Shown here piece after piece: positions 7,639 through 18,112 of a DNA stretch of 64,000 nt. Source of the DNA: JAFALK01 sp036500605 (GTDB lineage: Bacteria > Pseudomonadota > Gammaproteobacteria > Burkholderiales > Burkholderiaceae_C); assembly GCA_036500605.1 (NCBI GenBank), contig DASYBU010000044.1:62001-126000 (forward strand), read 5' to 3'. Each line of letters starts with the position of its first letter. The first letter of the stretch is position 1. The translations under genes were made by a program, and so were the position numbers. Below the pieces are notes generated by a model, which saw only the letters and a program-made list of their open reading frames with translations, did not search any database and was not told where the DNA came from.

Positions 7639-9198
7639 ATGCGCCCCGCCGTGAGCTCCATCCCCGTCAACAGCGCCGCCGTCGCGGCACCCAGGCTGCC
7701 CCGGCAGATCCCCTACATCATCGGCAACGAGGGTTGCGAGCGCTTCAGCTTCTACGGCATGCGCAACATCCTGACCGTCTTCCTGATGACGAGTCTGCTG
7801 CTGTCGATCCCCGAGGAGCTGCGCAAGGGCGAGGCCAAGGAGGTGTTTCACACCTTCGTGATCGGCGTCTATTTCTTTCCCTTGCTGGGCGGCTGGGTGG
7901 CTGACCGCTTCTTCGGCAAGTACAACACCATCTTCTGGCTGAGCCTGCTCTACTGCGGGGGCCATGCCTGCCTCTCGATCTTCGAGAACAACCAGACGGG
8001 TTTCTACAGCGGCCTCTTCCTGATCGCGGTGGGCTCGGGTGGCATCAAGCCGCTGGTCAGCTCCTTCGTCGGCGATCAGTTTGACAAGAGCAATCGCAGC
8101 CTCGCGCAGAAGGTCTTCGACGCCTTCTACTGGATCATCAATTTCGGATCCTTCTTCGCCTCGCTGCTGATGCCGATCTTCCTGGAGAAGTTCGGTGCCA
8201 GCGTCGCCTTTGGCATTCCCGGCGTGCTGATGGCCATCGCCACGCTGTGCTTTTGGGCCGGCCGCAAGAAGTATGTGCATGTGCCGCCGGCGGCCAAGAA
8301 TCCGCATGGCTTCCTGCCCGTCGTGCGCACGGCGTTGCGCGCGGGTCCGCGGGGCATGGCCTTTGCCGCGCTCGGCGTGGTGCTGTCCGTCGGTGCCCTG
8401 TTGCTGACGCCGCAGATCGGCATCGTCGCCGCGCTGTGCCTGGTGCTGGTGCTAACGCTGGGCTTCGGCGGCACGGGCGCCTGGATCCAACTCGACCGCG
8501 CACGCGCCGTGCATCCCGACGAGGCCGTCGACGGCGTGCGCTCGGTGCTGCGCCTGCTGGTGCTGTTTGCGCTGGTCACGCCCTTCTGGTCCCTGTTCGA
8601 CCAGAAGGCGTCCACCTGGGTGCTGCAGGCCGATCAAATGGTCAAGCCCGAGTGGTTCAAGTCTTCCATGATGCAGGCCCTGAACCCGGCGCTGGTCATG
8701 ATCCTGATCCCGTTCAACAACCTGGTGCTCTACCCCTTGCTGCCGCGCCTGGGGCTCAAGCTCACCGCGCTGCGCCGCATGGGTGCGGGGATTGCCCTCT
8801 CGGGACTTGCCTGGATCGTGGTCGGGGCAATCCAGCTCTGGATCGATGAGAAAAATACGGTCTCGATCGTCTGGCAGGTGCTGCCTTACGCCATCCTCAC
8901 GCTCGGCGAAGTGCTCGTCTCCACGACCGGCCTCGAGTTCGCCTACAGCCAGGCACCGTTGCCGATGAAGGGCGTGATCATGAGCTTCTGGAGCCTCTCG
9001 GTGACGATCGGCAATCTGTGGGTGCTGCTGTCAAATTCGAGCGTCCAGAGCAAGGCCGTCACGCAGCAGATCGCCGGCACCGGCATCAGCATCACGGCCT
9101 TCCAGATGTTCTTCTTTGCCGGCTTCGCGCTGCTTGCCGCAGCCGCGTTCGCGCTCTATGCGCGCAGCTACCGGCTGCAGGACAACTACCGGGGCTGA
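7639..9198 (+). CDS. POT family proton-dependent oligopeptide transporter
   Basis: This 519-residue inner-membrane protein of the proton-dependent oligopeptide transporter (PTR2/POT) branch of the major facilitator superfamily probably imports di- and tripeptides with protons. The N-terminal NEGCERFSFYGMR segment matches the family ExxER(F/x)xYG signature in helix 1, which couples proton binding. Further hydrophobic helices run to the end, with a larger central loop near residue 200-260, giving 12-14 predicted helices. The first ATG fits the family length. Its last 13 bases overlap the 3' end of convergent acpS. Substrate specificity cannot be read. Confidence 0.9.
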   Translation: MRPAVSSIPVNSAAVAAPRLPRQIPYIIGNEGCERFSFYGMRNILTVFLMTSLLLSIPEELRKGEAKEVFHTFVIGVYFFPLLGGWVADRFFGKYNTIFWLSLLYCGGHACLSIFENNQTGFYSGLFLIAVGSGGIKPLVSSFVGDQFDKSNRSLAQKVFDAFYWIINFGSFFASLLMPIFLEKFGASVAFGIPGVLMAIATLCFWAGRKKYVHVPPAAKNPHGFLPVVRTALRAGPRGMAFAALGVVLSVGALLLTPQIGIVAALCLVLVLTLGFGGTGAWIQLDRARAVHPDEAVDGVRSVLRLLVLFALVTPFWSLFDQKASTWVLQADQMVKPEWFKSSMMQALNPALVMILIPFNNLVLYPLLPRLGLKLTALRRMGAGIALSGLAWIVVGAIQLWIDEKNTVSIVWQVLPYAILTLGEVLVSTTGLEFAYSQAPLPMKGVIMSFWSLSVTIGNLWVLLSNSSVQSKAVTQQIAGTGISITAFQMFFFAGFALLAAAAFALYARSYRLQDNYRG

Positions 9199-9587
9199 GC
9201 CCGTTCGACCACGACAAACGCGGCCGCATACTCGGTCTCGTCGGTCACCGTGACATGGGCTTGCAGGCCCTTGGCCTCGAACCACGCGGCCAAGGCGCCG
9301 TGCAGCTTGATCTCCGGCTTGCCGCTCGGCGCCTTGACGATCTCGCAGGCGCGCCAGGTCATGGGCATGCGCAGCCCCAAGCCGATCGCCTTCGAGAAAG
9401 CCTCCTTGGCGGAGAAGCGCGTGGCCAGATAGGCGACGCCGCGCGCCTCGACCTTGGCGCGGCGCTCGCGGAAGACCTCGATCTCATGCGGGCCCAGCAC
9501 CTTCTCGGCAAAGCGCTCACCGCGCCGCGCGAGGGTTTCGCGGATGCGGCGGATGTCGCAGATGTCGGTGCCGATGCCGTAGATCAT
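9186..9587 (-). CDS. acpS: holo-[acyl-carrier-protein] synthase
   Basis: This 133-residue phosphopantetheinyl transferase moves 4'-phosphopantetheine from CoA onto the ACP serine. The IYGIGTDICDI motif at the N-terminus carries Asp8, and RFSAKEAFSKA carries the second metal-binding acidic residue and the CoA-contacting lysine. An in-frame extension upstream of the ATG at 9587 is low-complexity intergenic sequence, so the short start is preferred. The gene closes the rnc-era-recO-pdxJ-acpS string. Its substrate AcpP is encoded 12 kb away in the same orientation. Confidence 0.93.
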   Translation of the reverse strand: MIYGIGTDICDIRRIRETLARRGERFAEKVLGPHEIEVFRERRAKVEARGVAYLATRFSAKEAFSKAIGLGLRMPMTWRACEIVKAPSGKPEIKLHGALAAWFEAKGLQAHVTVTDETEYAAAFVVVERAQPR

Positions 9588-9596
9588 GTTCCGCCG

Positions 9597-9655
9597 CCGG
9601 GCCGCCCCAAGGCGGAACGCGCCCCTCGGGGGCAGGAGCAACGCGACTGGGGGGC
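9597..9655. repeat. GC-rich intergenic palindromic element between pdxJ and acpS
   Basis: This intergenic stretch has nested G/C inverted repeats, CCGCCCC...GGCGG followed by CCCCTCGGGGG, and a trailing run of G. It resembles the GC-rich interspersed palindromes common between genes in Comamonadaceae-type genomes. Only one copy is in the window, so repeat status is an inference. Confidence 0.3.
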
Positions 9656-9656
9656 C

Positions 9657-10424
9657 TTAGACATACGCGGCCTGGATGGAACGCAGATAGCCGCGAACCG
9701 TCTCGGCATAACCCGATTCCAGAGCGTCGGCAATCAAGGCATGGCCGATCGACACTTCGCGCACGCCAGGCACGGCGCGCAGGAAGGTCGTGAGGTTCTG
9801 CTGGCTCAGATCGTGCCCTGCGTTGATGCCCAGGCCTTGGGCCAAGGCCACCTCAGCCGTGGCCGTGAAGCCGGCCAGCACTTCGGCCTCGCGCGGCGTG
9901 CCGAATGCGCTGGCGAAAGTCTCCGTGTAGAGCTCGATACGTTCAGCGCCGAGCTCGGCGACGAGACGCATGGCCGCCGGCAGTGGGTCCATGAACAGGC
10001 TCACGCGCACGCCGAGGCTGTTGCACTCGGCGATCAGTGGCGCAAGACGCTCCATGTCGGCGGGCAGGTTCCAGCCGTGATCGGAGGTGAATTGCTCTTC
10101 GCTGTCAGGCACGAAGGTGACCTGATGCGGGCGCAGCTCGCGCACGAAATCCATCAGGTTCTGCGTCGGGTTGCCCTCGATGTTGTACTCAGCCTGGGGC
10201 CACGCCTTCATCAGCTCGGCCAGCTCATGAACGTCCTGTGTGCGGATGTGGCGCGCATCAGGCCGCGGATGGACCGTGATGCCCTGCGCGCCGGCCAGCA
10301 AGCAAGCCTCAGCCGCGCGCAGCACGCTGGGGATGCCCAGATGCCGCGTGTTGCGCAACAGGGCGACCTTGTTGACGTTGACCGACAAGGCGCAAGGCAT
10401 AAGGGGTGAAATCAGCGGGTTCAT
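9657..10424 (-). CDS. pdxJ: pyridoxine 5'-phosphate synthase
   Basis: This 255-residue TIM-barrel enzyme condenses 1-deoxyxylulose 5-phosphate with 3-amino-2-oxopropyl phosphate to give pyridoxine 5'-phosphate. Family motifs are clear: LSVNVNKVALLRNTR at the N-terminus, ITVHPRPDARHI, YNIEGNPT, and the C-terminal GHDLSQQNL and SIGHALIADAL. The ATG overlaps the recO stop by 4 nt (ATGA), implying coupling. It is cytosolic. Confidence 0.96.
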   Translation of the reverse strand: MNPLISPLMPCALSVNVNKVALLRNTRHLGIPSVLRAAEACLLAGAQGITVHPRPDARHIRTQDVHELAELMKAWPQAEYNIEGNPTQNLMDFVRELRPHQVTFVPDSEEQFTSDHGWNLPADMERLAPLIAECNSLGVRVSLFMDPLPAAMRLVAELGAERIELYTETFASAFGTPREAEVLAGFTATAEVALAQGLGINAGHDLSQQNLTTFLRAVPGVREVSIGHALIADALESGYAETVRGYLRSIQAAYV

Positions 10425-11194
10425 GCGAGCAGAGTTTGAACGTCCAACATCAATTGCCGCGTGCGCAGCGGCTGGCCGCCCAGATGGTAGAGCAAGAGGC
10501 CGCGCAGCACAGCGCGCAGGGCTTGCAGGGCCGGCGCGCAGGCCTGGCGCAATGCGGCGCCACTGCCGTGCAGCAGCGCGGCCTGGAGTTGCACCAGCAT
10601 CGCGCCGTCAAGTTGCGCGGCATCGTCGCCAGGCGCGTTGATCACGCCGGCTTCGGGCGAGAGGGCATAGCGTCGGTCCGACTGCACCGGCGTCTGGGTG
10701 AGAGTCGCCACGCTCAGATCGGGCAGCAAGCCGAGCAGGTAGAGCATGCGCAACTCGAAGGCGCGCAAGGCGGCTTGCGATTGCGCATCGTCGGTGGCGT
10801 GCAGCTCCGGCAAGGTCTCCGCGTAGGCGTCGAACAGCTGCGGATGCGGATCCTGGCGGGCCAGGAGCTTGAGCAGCAACTCGTTGAGGTAGTAGCCGGA
10901 GAACAGCGCTGCGCCTGCCGGCAGTGTCGAGCCACCGGCCCATTCCGCGCCGCGCAGGGTCACGACCTCAGCCGCTTCCTTGTCAGCTGATTTTGAGGGT
11001 TTGGACAGGCTGACCTGCAAGCGCTGAAAGGGCAGCAGCACCGCGCGCAGTTGCGAATACGGCCGCTTCGATCCTTTGGCAACCACGGCCAAGCGACCTT
11101 GCTCACGCGTGAACAGATCGAGGATCTGGCTGGACTCGCTCCAGTCGTAATGGTGCAAAACGAAGGCCGGCTGGACGCCAGCAACTCTTGCCAT
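10421..11194 (-). CDS. recO: DNA repair protein RecO
   Basis: This 257-residue RecF-pathway mediator helps load RecA onto SSB-coated single strands. It has the N-terminal OB fold, recognisable from HHYDWSESSQILDLFTREQG and AKGSKRPYSQLRAVLLPFQ, followed by a helical C-terminal domain. The ATG and the era stop share one base (TAATG), and its own stop overlaps pdxJ. Gene order era-recO-pdxJ-acpS is conserved in proteobacteria. Confidence 0.93.
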   Translation of the reverse strand: MARVAGVQPAFVLHHYDWSESSQILDLFTREQGRLAVVAKGSKRPYSQLRAVLLPFQRLQVSLSKPSKSADKEAAEVVTLRGAEWAGGSTLPAGAALFSGYYLNELLLKLLARQDPHPQLFDAYAETLPELHATDDAQSQAALRAFELRMLYLLGLLPDLSVATLTQTPVQSDRRYALSPEAGVINAPGDDAAQLDGAMLVQLQAALLHGSGAALRQACAPALQALRAVLRGLLLYHLGGQPLRTRQLMLDVQTLLA

Positions 11195-12111
11195 TACTCG
11201 TAGCCGTAGGAACGCAAGTGTTCTTCTGTTTCAGCCCAGCCGGAACGGACTTTGACCCAGAGTTCGAGGAACACGCGGCCGTCCATCAGCGTCTCGAGCT
11301 CCTGGCGCGCTTCGGAACCGATGCGCTTCAGGCGCTCGCCGCCCGAGCCGATGATCATGCCCTTGTGGGCCTCACGCTCAACCACAATGGAAGCCGAGAT
11401 GCGGCGCAGTTGGCCCTCGTCTTCCCACTTGTCGATCACGACGGTGGAGGTGTAGGGCAGCTCATCGCCGGTCAGCCGGAAAAGCTTCTCGCGGATGATC
11501 TCGCTGGCGAGGAACTTCTCGCTGCGGTCGGTCAGCGCGTCTTCTTCATAGAACCAACCCTGCTCCGGCAGATAGGGCTTGAGGATCTTGAACAGGCGCG
11601 CGACGTCGCTTTCCTTCTTGGCAGAGAGCGGCACGAACTCGGCAAACATGCGGCGTTCCTGCATGCTCTTGAGCCAGGGCGCCAGATCGGCGCGGCGGTG
11701 CACGGCGTCGAGCTTGTTGCAGATCAGCACGACGGGCTTGTCTTCGGGCAGCAGCGAAAGCACCTTGGCGTCATCGAGCCCGAACTTGCCCGCCTCGACC
11801 ACGAACAGCACCAGATCCACATCCGAGAGCACGCCGTGCACGGTGCGGTTCAGGGTGCGGTTGAGCGCGGCGTTATGTTTGGTCTGGAAGCCAGGCGTGT
11901 CCACGAACACGTACTGCGTTTCTTCCACGGTGCGCACGCCGGTGATGCGGTGGCGCGTGGTCTGGGCCTTGTCCGAAGTGATCGAGACTTTCTGGCCTAC
12001 CAACTGGTTCAAGAGCGTGGACTTGCCCACGTTCGGGCGACCGACGATGGCGATCAGGCCACAGCGTTGGGCTGGCTTATCGGCGGGAGTGTCGGAGTTG
12101 GTGTCGGTCAT
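11194..12111 (-). CDS. era: GTPase Era
   Basis: This 305-residue GTPase binds the 3' end of 16S rRNA and acts as a checkpoint in 30S assembly. The G1 motif GRPNVGKS is at residues 24-31, with G3 DTPG, G4 NKLD and a SAK-type G5. A C-terminal KH domain contains IIGSGGERLKRIG. The ATG at 12111 was chosen because the frame upstream runs back into rnc and is not Era-like. The gap to rnc is 5 nt, matching the classical rnc-era operon. Confidence 0.96.
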   Translation of the reverse strand: MTDTNSDTPADKPAQRCGLIAIVGRPNVGKSTLLNQLVGQKVSITSDKAQTTRHRITGVRTVEETQYVFVDTPGFQTKHNAALNRTLNRTVHGVLSDVDLVLFVVEAGKFGLDDAKVLSLLPEDKPVVLICNKLDAVHRRADLAPWLKSMQERRMFAEFVPLSAKKESDVARLFKILKPYLPEQGWFYEEDALTDRSEKFLASEIIREKLFRLTGDELPYTSTVVIDKWEDEGQLRRISASIVVEREAHKGMIIGSGGERLKRIGSEARQELETLMDGRVFLELWVKVRSGWAETEEHLRSYGYE

Positions 12112-12116
12112 AGGGG

Positions 12117-12824
12117 TCAATCGCGGAGGCCGGAGCCGGGTTGGTCTCGGGCCATGAGGTCGTCCAGCATACGCTTGGCGGCATCTTGTTCGGCGGTTCG
12201 GCGTGATCGGCCTTCGCCATTTTGCGCGAGGCTCAGTGCGGGCACCGAGCATTCGACGCGGAAAGTCTGGTTGTGGGCCTGGCCCAGGGTCTCGGTGATG
12301 CGGTAGCTTGGCACCGCCAGCTTGCGGGCCTGCAACCATTCCTGCAAAGCGGTCTTGGGATCCTTGGCCCAGTCGCCCGAGCTGTCGGCGCCGGCGATCA
12401 CCTCGCCCAACAAGCGCTCGACGAGGGCTCGCGCCGCATCGAAACCGCCGTCCACATAGGTGGCCCCGATCAGCGCCTCGGTGGCGTCGGCCAGGATCGA
12501 CGGGCGCTGCGCGCCGCCGCCCTTGGCTTCGCCATCCGACAGGCGCAGGACCGGCGACAAGGCCAGCGTGAGCGCGAGTTTGTGCAGGCTGTCCTCACGC
12601 ACCAGATGCGCACGGATGCGAGTCAGATCGCCTTCATCGGACTCGCTGTGGCGCTCGAACAGGAGGCTCGATACGGCCAGGCTCAGCACGGCGTCGCCCA
12701 GAAATTCAAGCCGCTCGTTGTGATCGGCGCTGAAGGAGCGATGCGTCAGCGCGCGCTGAAGCAACTCGGGCTGCGTGAAGCGATAACCCAGGCGTTGCTG
12801 AAGTGCAGCCAGCGCAGAACTCAT
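12117..12824 (-). CDS. rnc: ribonuclease III
   Basis: This 235-residue double-strand-specific endoribonuclease matures rRNA precursors and processes regulatory RNAs. The RNase III signature ERLEFLGDAVL carries Glu40 and Asp44. A second acidic pair lies in DATEALIGA, and a C-terminal double-stranded RNA binding domain starts near residue 155. The ATG at 12824 lies 1 nt downstream of the DUF4845 stop, suggesting coupling. The order lepB-(DUF4845)-rnc-era is standard in betaproteobacteria. Confidence 0.95.
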   Translation of the reverse strand: MSSALAALQQRLGYRFTQPELLQRALTHRSFSADHNERLEFLGDAVLSLAVSSLLFERHSESDEGDLTRIRAHLVREDSLHKLALTLALSPVLRLSDGEAKGGGAQRPSILADATEALIGATYVDGGFDAARALVERLLGEVIAGADSSGDWAKDPKTALQEWLQARKLAVPSYRITETLGQAHNQTFRVECSVPALSLAQNGEGRSRRTAEQDAAKRMLDDLMARDQPGSGLRD

Positions 12825-12825
12825 A

Positions 12826-13209
12826 CTAATTGCTGTTGCCTTGGTACTTGATGAGCAGGAAGACGGGGCTGAACAGCTCGATCTGCTTGTCGTAGGCAAA
12901 GCTGATCACGAGCTTGTCGTTGTCCTTGGTGACCACGAGATCCTGGCTGGTGATGCTGTCGATCGAATATTGCGTGGTGACGGCCTTCTCGTACTCGGCA
13001 CGCACAGCCGGCACGGTCGAAGGATTGTCGAGCGCGATCTTGTGGATGATGCGCTTGATGGTGATGAATTCCAGCACCGTCGGAAACACCTTGGCCGCGG
13101 TCACGCCTGCGAAAGCCAGCACGATGGCCCAGAACAGCAGGCCGAACAGGCTGACGCCGCGTTGCTTCTTCTTCATGCTCAAGTTTTGATTCTTGGATGC
13201 GATGTGCAT
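12826..13209 (-). CDS. DUF4845 small membrane protein
   Basis: This 127-residue protein has a short basic N-terminus, one transmembrane helix (about residues 20-42) and a periplasmic domain. The KKKQRGVSLFGLLFW start resembles a type IV pilin-like N-terminus, as usual for DUF4845 proteins found between lepB and rnc. Function is unknown. The ATG at 13209 has a GAGAG ribosome binding site about 8 nt upstream and is preferred. An internal ATG at 13176 is the alternative and would give the more usual family N-terminus. Confidence 0.8.
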   Translation of the reverse strand: MHIASKNQNLSMKKKQRGVSLFGLLFWAIVLAFAGVTAAKVFPTVLEFITIKRIIHKIALDNPSTVPAVRAEYEKAVTTQYSIDSITSQDLVVTKDNDKLVISFAYDKQIELFSPVFLLIKYQGNSN

Positions 13210-13260
13210 GCTGGAACTCTCTCTCGTGAATGTGACCCAGGGGTTGCCGCTTCAGCCGAC

Positions 13261-14232
13261 TCAGTCGAAGAAGGTGCCGATCCGCTTGAGATTACCGAAA
13301 TTCATCCAAACCAAGAAGGCCTTGCCGACGATGTTTTCATCCGGCACGAAGCCCCAGTAGCGCGAATCGCGCGAATTGTCACGGTTGTCGCCGAGCATGA
13401 AGTAATGGCCCGCGGGCACCTTGCAGGTCACCGCATCGAGCGTCGGCGCGTAGACGCAGGCGTCCTTGAAGGGGAAGCTGTCGGGGGTGATCGGATTGCC
13501 GCCGGCCGGGTTGACCAGGATCTTGTGCTGCTTGGCACCCAGCTGCTCAAGAAAAAGCGGTCGCGTGGCACGACCATCGGCGTCGTAGAAATCGCCCTGC
13601 GGCTGCGTCTCGGCCAACTTGCCGTTGATGTAGAGCTTCTGGTCGGCGTAGCGGATCTCGTCACCGGGGATGCCGGCCACGCGCTTGATGAAGTCAACGC
13701 TCGGATCTTCCGGGAAGCGGAACACCATCACGTCACCCCGCTCAACGTCGTGGTTAGAGATGATCTTCTTGTCGATCACCGGCAGCCGGATGCCGTAGTG
13801 GAACTTGTTCACCAGGATCAGGTCACCGACCAGCAGCGTCGGCACCATCGAGCCCGAGGGAATCTTGAAGGGCTCGAACAGGAAGGAGCGCAGCAGGAAG
13901 ACGATCAAGATCACCGGAAAGAGGCCGGCCGTCCAGTCCAGCCACCAGGGCTGCATCAGCAGTTGCTCACGCGCAGCGGTCACATCGCCATCGACCTTGC
14001 TGATGCCCTTGGCAGCCAGTGCCTGGCGGCGTGCAACATCCTGCTCGGCCAGGACGGCGGCGGCCTTCTCGCGCGCCGGCTTGAAGTGAAAACGTTCGGC
14101 CAGCCAGTAACCGAGCGTCACCGTGGTGAGGATGAACAGCAGCAGCGCGAAATTGCCGCCCCAGTACCCGAAATACCAGCCGCCCAAGTAGGCAACCAGG
14201 GCTCCATACAAAAGTCCGGTCAAAGCACTCAT
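13261..14232 (-). CDS. lepB: signal peptidase I
   Basis: This 323-residue type I signal peptidase cleaves Sec and Tat signal peptides at the outer face of the inner membrane. Two or three N-terminal membrane segments (about 5-20, 27-45 and 103-118) precede the catalytic domain. Ser128 in PSGSMVPTL and Lys183 in DFIKRVAGIPGD form the Ser/Lys dyad. GDNRDNSRDSR is family box E. The ATG at 14232 is used over the TTG one codon earlier. It follows lepA by 46 nt. Confidence 0.95.
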   Translation of the reverse strand: MSALTGLLYGALVAYLGGWYFGYWGGNFALLLFILTTVTLGYWLAERFHFKPAREKAAAVLAEQDVARRQALAAKGISKVDGDVTAAREQLLMQPWWLDWTAGLFPVILIVFLLRSFLFEPFKIPSGSMVPTLLVGDLILVNKFHYGIRLPVIDKKIISNHDVERGDVMVFRFPEDPSVDFIKRVAGIPGDEIRYADQKLYINGKLAETQPQGDFYDADGRATRPLFLEQLGAKQHKILVNPAGGNPITPDSFPFKDACVYAPTLDAVTCKVPAGHYFMLGDNRDNSRDSRYWGFVPDENIVGKAFLVWMNFGNLKRIGTFFD

Positions 14233-14278
14233 CAATCGATCCAGTTCTACTTCTTGAGGGCGCTGGGCGCCTCGGTGT

Positions 14279-16087
<1,809 letters not shown>

Positions 16088-16579
16088 TGAACTTCGTGCC
16101 GACGCGCGGTCCGGAGGTACAACGGCTTCAGCCGTTGCGTTGCAGGCTCATATCGCGCAGCGATGTGAAGGCCCAAAGGGCCGGGCCGAAAACAAAAAAA
16201 AGGCACGCCTAAAATTCTGGCGCGCCTTCCAACAAAACGTATGGCAACTGCTTGTTGGGACTCCATTGTAGCCAAAAGGCTCGCCCGGAAACCCGCACCG
16301 TTGCTGGATTTCCGCCCGTTGCAGCCCGCCAACAGGAAAATCTATTCACAAGTTATCCACAGATGCCTGTGGATGCGCTGTGGATCAATTTTGAAGTTGG
16401 CAAGGCGCCGAATTCATAGCGCTAAGACGCGGCAAAAGCACCCGGGAGACCGCGATTCTATCGCTTTGGCCGAGGAATCCCGATCGCAGCCTTGGTAAGT
16501 TAGCGCAAGCCAACGTGAAGCGGCTTGATTAGAATCTTGTTCTATTTCGTATGGCGGAAAGACCCGTACCCAAACACGG
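16088..16579. other. intergenic region between mucD and lepA
   Basis: This stretch of 492 bp has no credible gene. It holds a GGCCC/GGGCC palindrome and an A8 run near 16173-16200, and the cluster of DnaA-box-like words described separately. The right part next to mucD shows nothing I can name. A lepA promoter is expected here, but no clear -35/-10 pair could be picked. Confidence 0.5.
16353..16387. promoter_or_regulatory. cluster of DnaA-box-like sequences
   Basis: TTATCCACA at 16353-16361 is a perfect DnaA box. TGTGGATGC (16368-16376) and TGTGGATCA (16379-16387) are one- to two-mismatch boxes on the other strand. The first two form an 8-bp inverted repeat (16355-16362 with 16367-16374, spacer ATGC). 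It could be a DnaA titration or regulatory site, or just a hairpin. No other origin signature such as dnaA, dnaN or an AT-rich unwinding element is nearby. Confidence 0.35.
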
Positions 16580-18079
16580 TCAGCGGGTCGGCTTCACCAA
16601 CACAAAGTTGGTGATCTCGCCGCGACGCACCAACAGATTGACCGGCTTGCTCGCATCGGCTTTGGCCAGCAAGGCCTTGACCTGCTTGACGCTGATGGCG
16701 GCCACGTTGTTGACCGTCAAGATCAGATCACCCTCTTTCAGGCCCACACGCGCGGCCGGGCCATCAGCCGACTGCACGCGCAGACCTGTGTGCAGCTTGA
16801 ATTCCTTCTTCTGCGCATCGGTCAGCTCGGTCACCTCCAGGCCCAGCGAGGTCAGTGCAGTTGCATCCGCCGCTTCCTTGCCCGGCGCTTCATCATCGTC
16901 ACCGGCGCTGGCCTGACTGTCGGACGGCATCTCGGCCACCGTCAGTGTGAAATCCTGGTAGGCGCCGCGACGGAACACCTGCACCGGCACCTTGGAGCCG
17001 GGCTTGACGCCCGCGATGATGCGGCGCAGTTCGCCCGTGTTCTCGATCGACTTGCCATCGAACTTGGTGATCACGTCACCGCCTTCGATGCCGGCCTTGT
17101 CCGCCGGACCGCCGGGCGTGACGAGGCGCATCACCGAGCCTTCAGCCTTGCCCAGACCGATGGCGTCCGCCACTTCCTTGCTCAGATCATCGGGCTGCAC
17201 GCCGATGAATCCGCGCACGACCTTGCCGCCGCCGCGCAGTTGATCGACCACGCGCACCGCCTCATCGATCGGGATGGCAAACGAGATGCCCATGAAACCG
17301 CCAGACTGGCTGTAGATCTGCGAGTTGATGCCGACCACCTCGCCGCGCATATTCAGCAGCGGGCCGCCGGAGTTGCCGGGATTGATCGCCACATCGGTCT
17401 GGATCAGGCGCAGGAAGTCCCCGGTGTCGCGCTGCTTGGCGCTGACGATGCCGGCGGTCACGGTGTTGTCGAATCCGAAGGGCGAGCCGATGGCCATCAC
17501 CCATTCGCCGACCTTGAGCTTGGAGACGTCGCCGATCTTCACGGTCGGGAGGCCCGTGGCGGCGATCTTCAAAAGCGCCACGTCGGAGCGCTGGTCGCTG
17601 CCGATCACCTTGGCCTTGAACTCGCGCTTGTCGGTCAGCGTCACGAACACCTCGTCCGCGCCTTGCACCACGTGGGCGTTGGTCATGACCAAGCCATCGT
17701 TGCTCAGGATGAAGCCCGAACCCAGGCCGCGGCGCTGCGGTTGGCTGTCGTCGTCGTCTCCATCATCGTCATCATCGCCCGGACCATTGCCTTTGCCCTT
17801 GCCTTGCGGCGGCGTGCCGCGGCGCTGGTTGGGAATCGGGATGCCAAAGCGGCGCAGGAACTCCTGCATCTGCGGATCGATCTGCAAATTGCCGGCGCGC
17901 GCGCGCACCTTCTCGGTCGTGCGCACATTGACGACGGCCGGGCCCACCTGCTCCACAAGCTGCGTGAAATCGGGAAGGTCGCGCATCTCGGCCTGTGCAG
18001 CCGGCGCCAGGGCCAGGCTCAGGGACAGGATGCCCGCCGACAGCAGGGTGCGTGCGAAGGAATGAGGCAAGGTTTGCAT
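16580..18079 (-). CDS. mucD: periplasmic serine protease MucD/DegP-like
   Basis: This 499-residue HtrA-family protease/chaperone degrades misfolded envelope proteins. The signal peptide covers residues 1-30 (ending AAQA). The catalytic triad is His136 (MTNAHV), Asp166 (SDVALLKI) and Ser237 (GNSGGP). Two PDZ domains follow (about 280-375 and 405-495). An unusual Asp-rich stretch (about residues 102-111) lies in the loop before the first catalytic strand. The ATG at 18079 gives a textbook signal peptide. A GTG ten codons earlier is possible. It follows rseA directly, as in the algU-muc operon, but without an intervening mucB/rseB. Confidence 0.92.
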   Translation of the reverse strand: MQTLPHSFARTLLSAGILSLSLALAPAAQAEMRDLPDFTQLVEQVGPAVVNVRTTEKVRARAGNLQIDPQMQEFLRRFGIPIPNQRRGTPPQGKGKGNGPGDDDDDGDDDDSQPQRRGLGSGFILSNDGLVMTNAHVVQGADEVFVTLTDKREFKAKVIGSDQRSDVALLKIAATGLPTVKIGDVSKLKVGEWVMAIGSPFGFDNTVTAGIVSAKQRDTGDFLRLIQTDVAINPGNSGGPLLNMRGEVVGINSQIYSQSGGFMGISFAIPIDEAVRVVDQLRGGGKVVRGFIGVQPDDLSKEVADAIGLGKAEGSVMRLVTPGGPADKAGIEGGDVITKFDGKSIENTGELRRIIAGVKPGSKVPVQVFRRGAYQDFTLTVAEMPSDSQASAGDDDEAPGKEAADATALTSLGLEVTELTDAQKKEFKLHTGLRVQSADGPAARVGLKEGDLILTVNNVAAISVKQVKALLAKADASKPVNLLVRRGEITNFVLVKPTR

Positions 18080-18112
18080 GGGCGGAAATTGGGCTGGGAG
18101 AGACGACACATC

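Noticed and set aside
16160..16220. Terminator of mucD from the GGCCC hairpin next to an A-run
   Set aside because: For minus-strand transcription the T run comes before the stem, not after it. The geometry is wrong for an intrinsic terminator of mucD.
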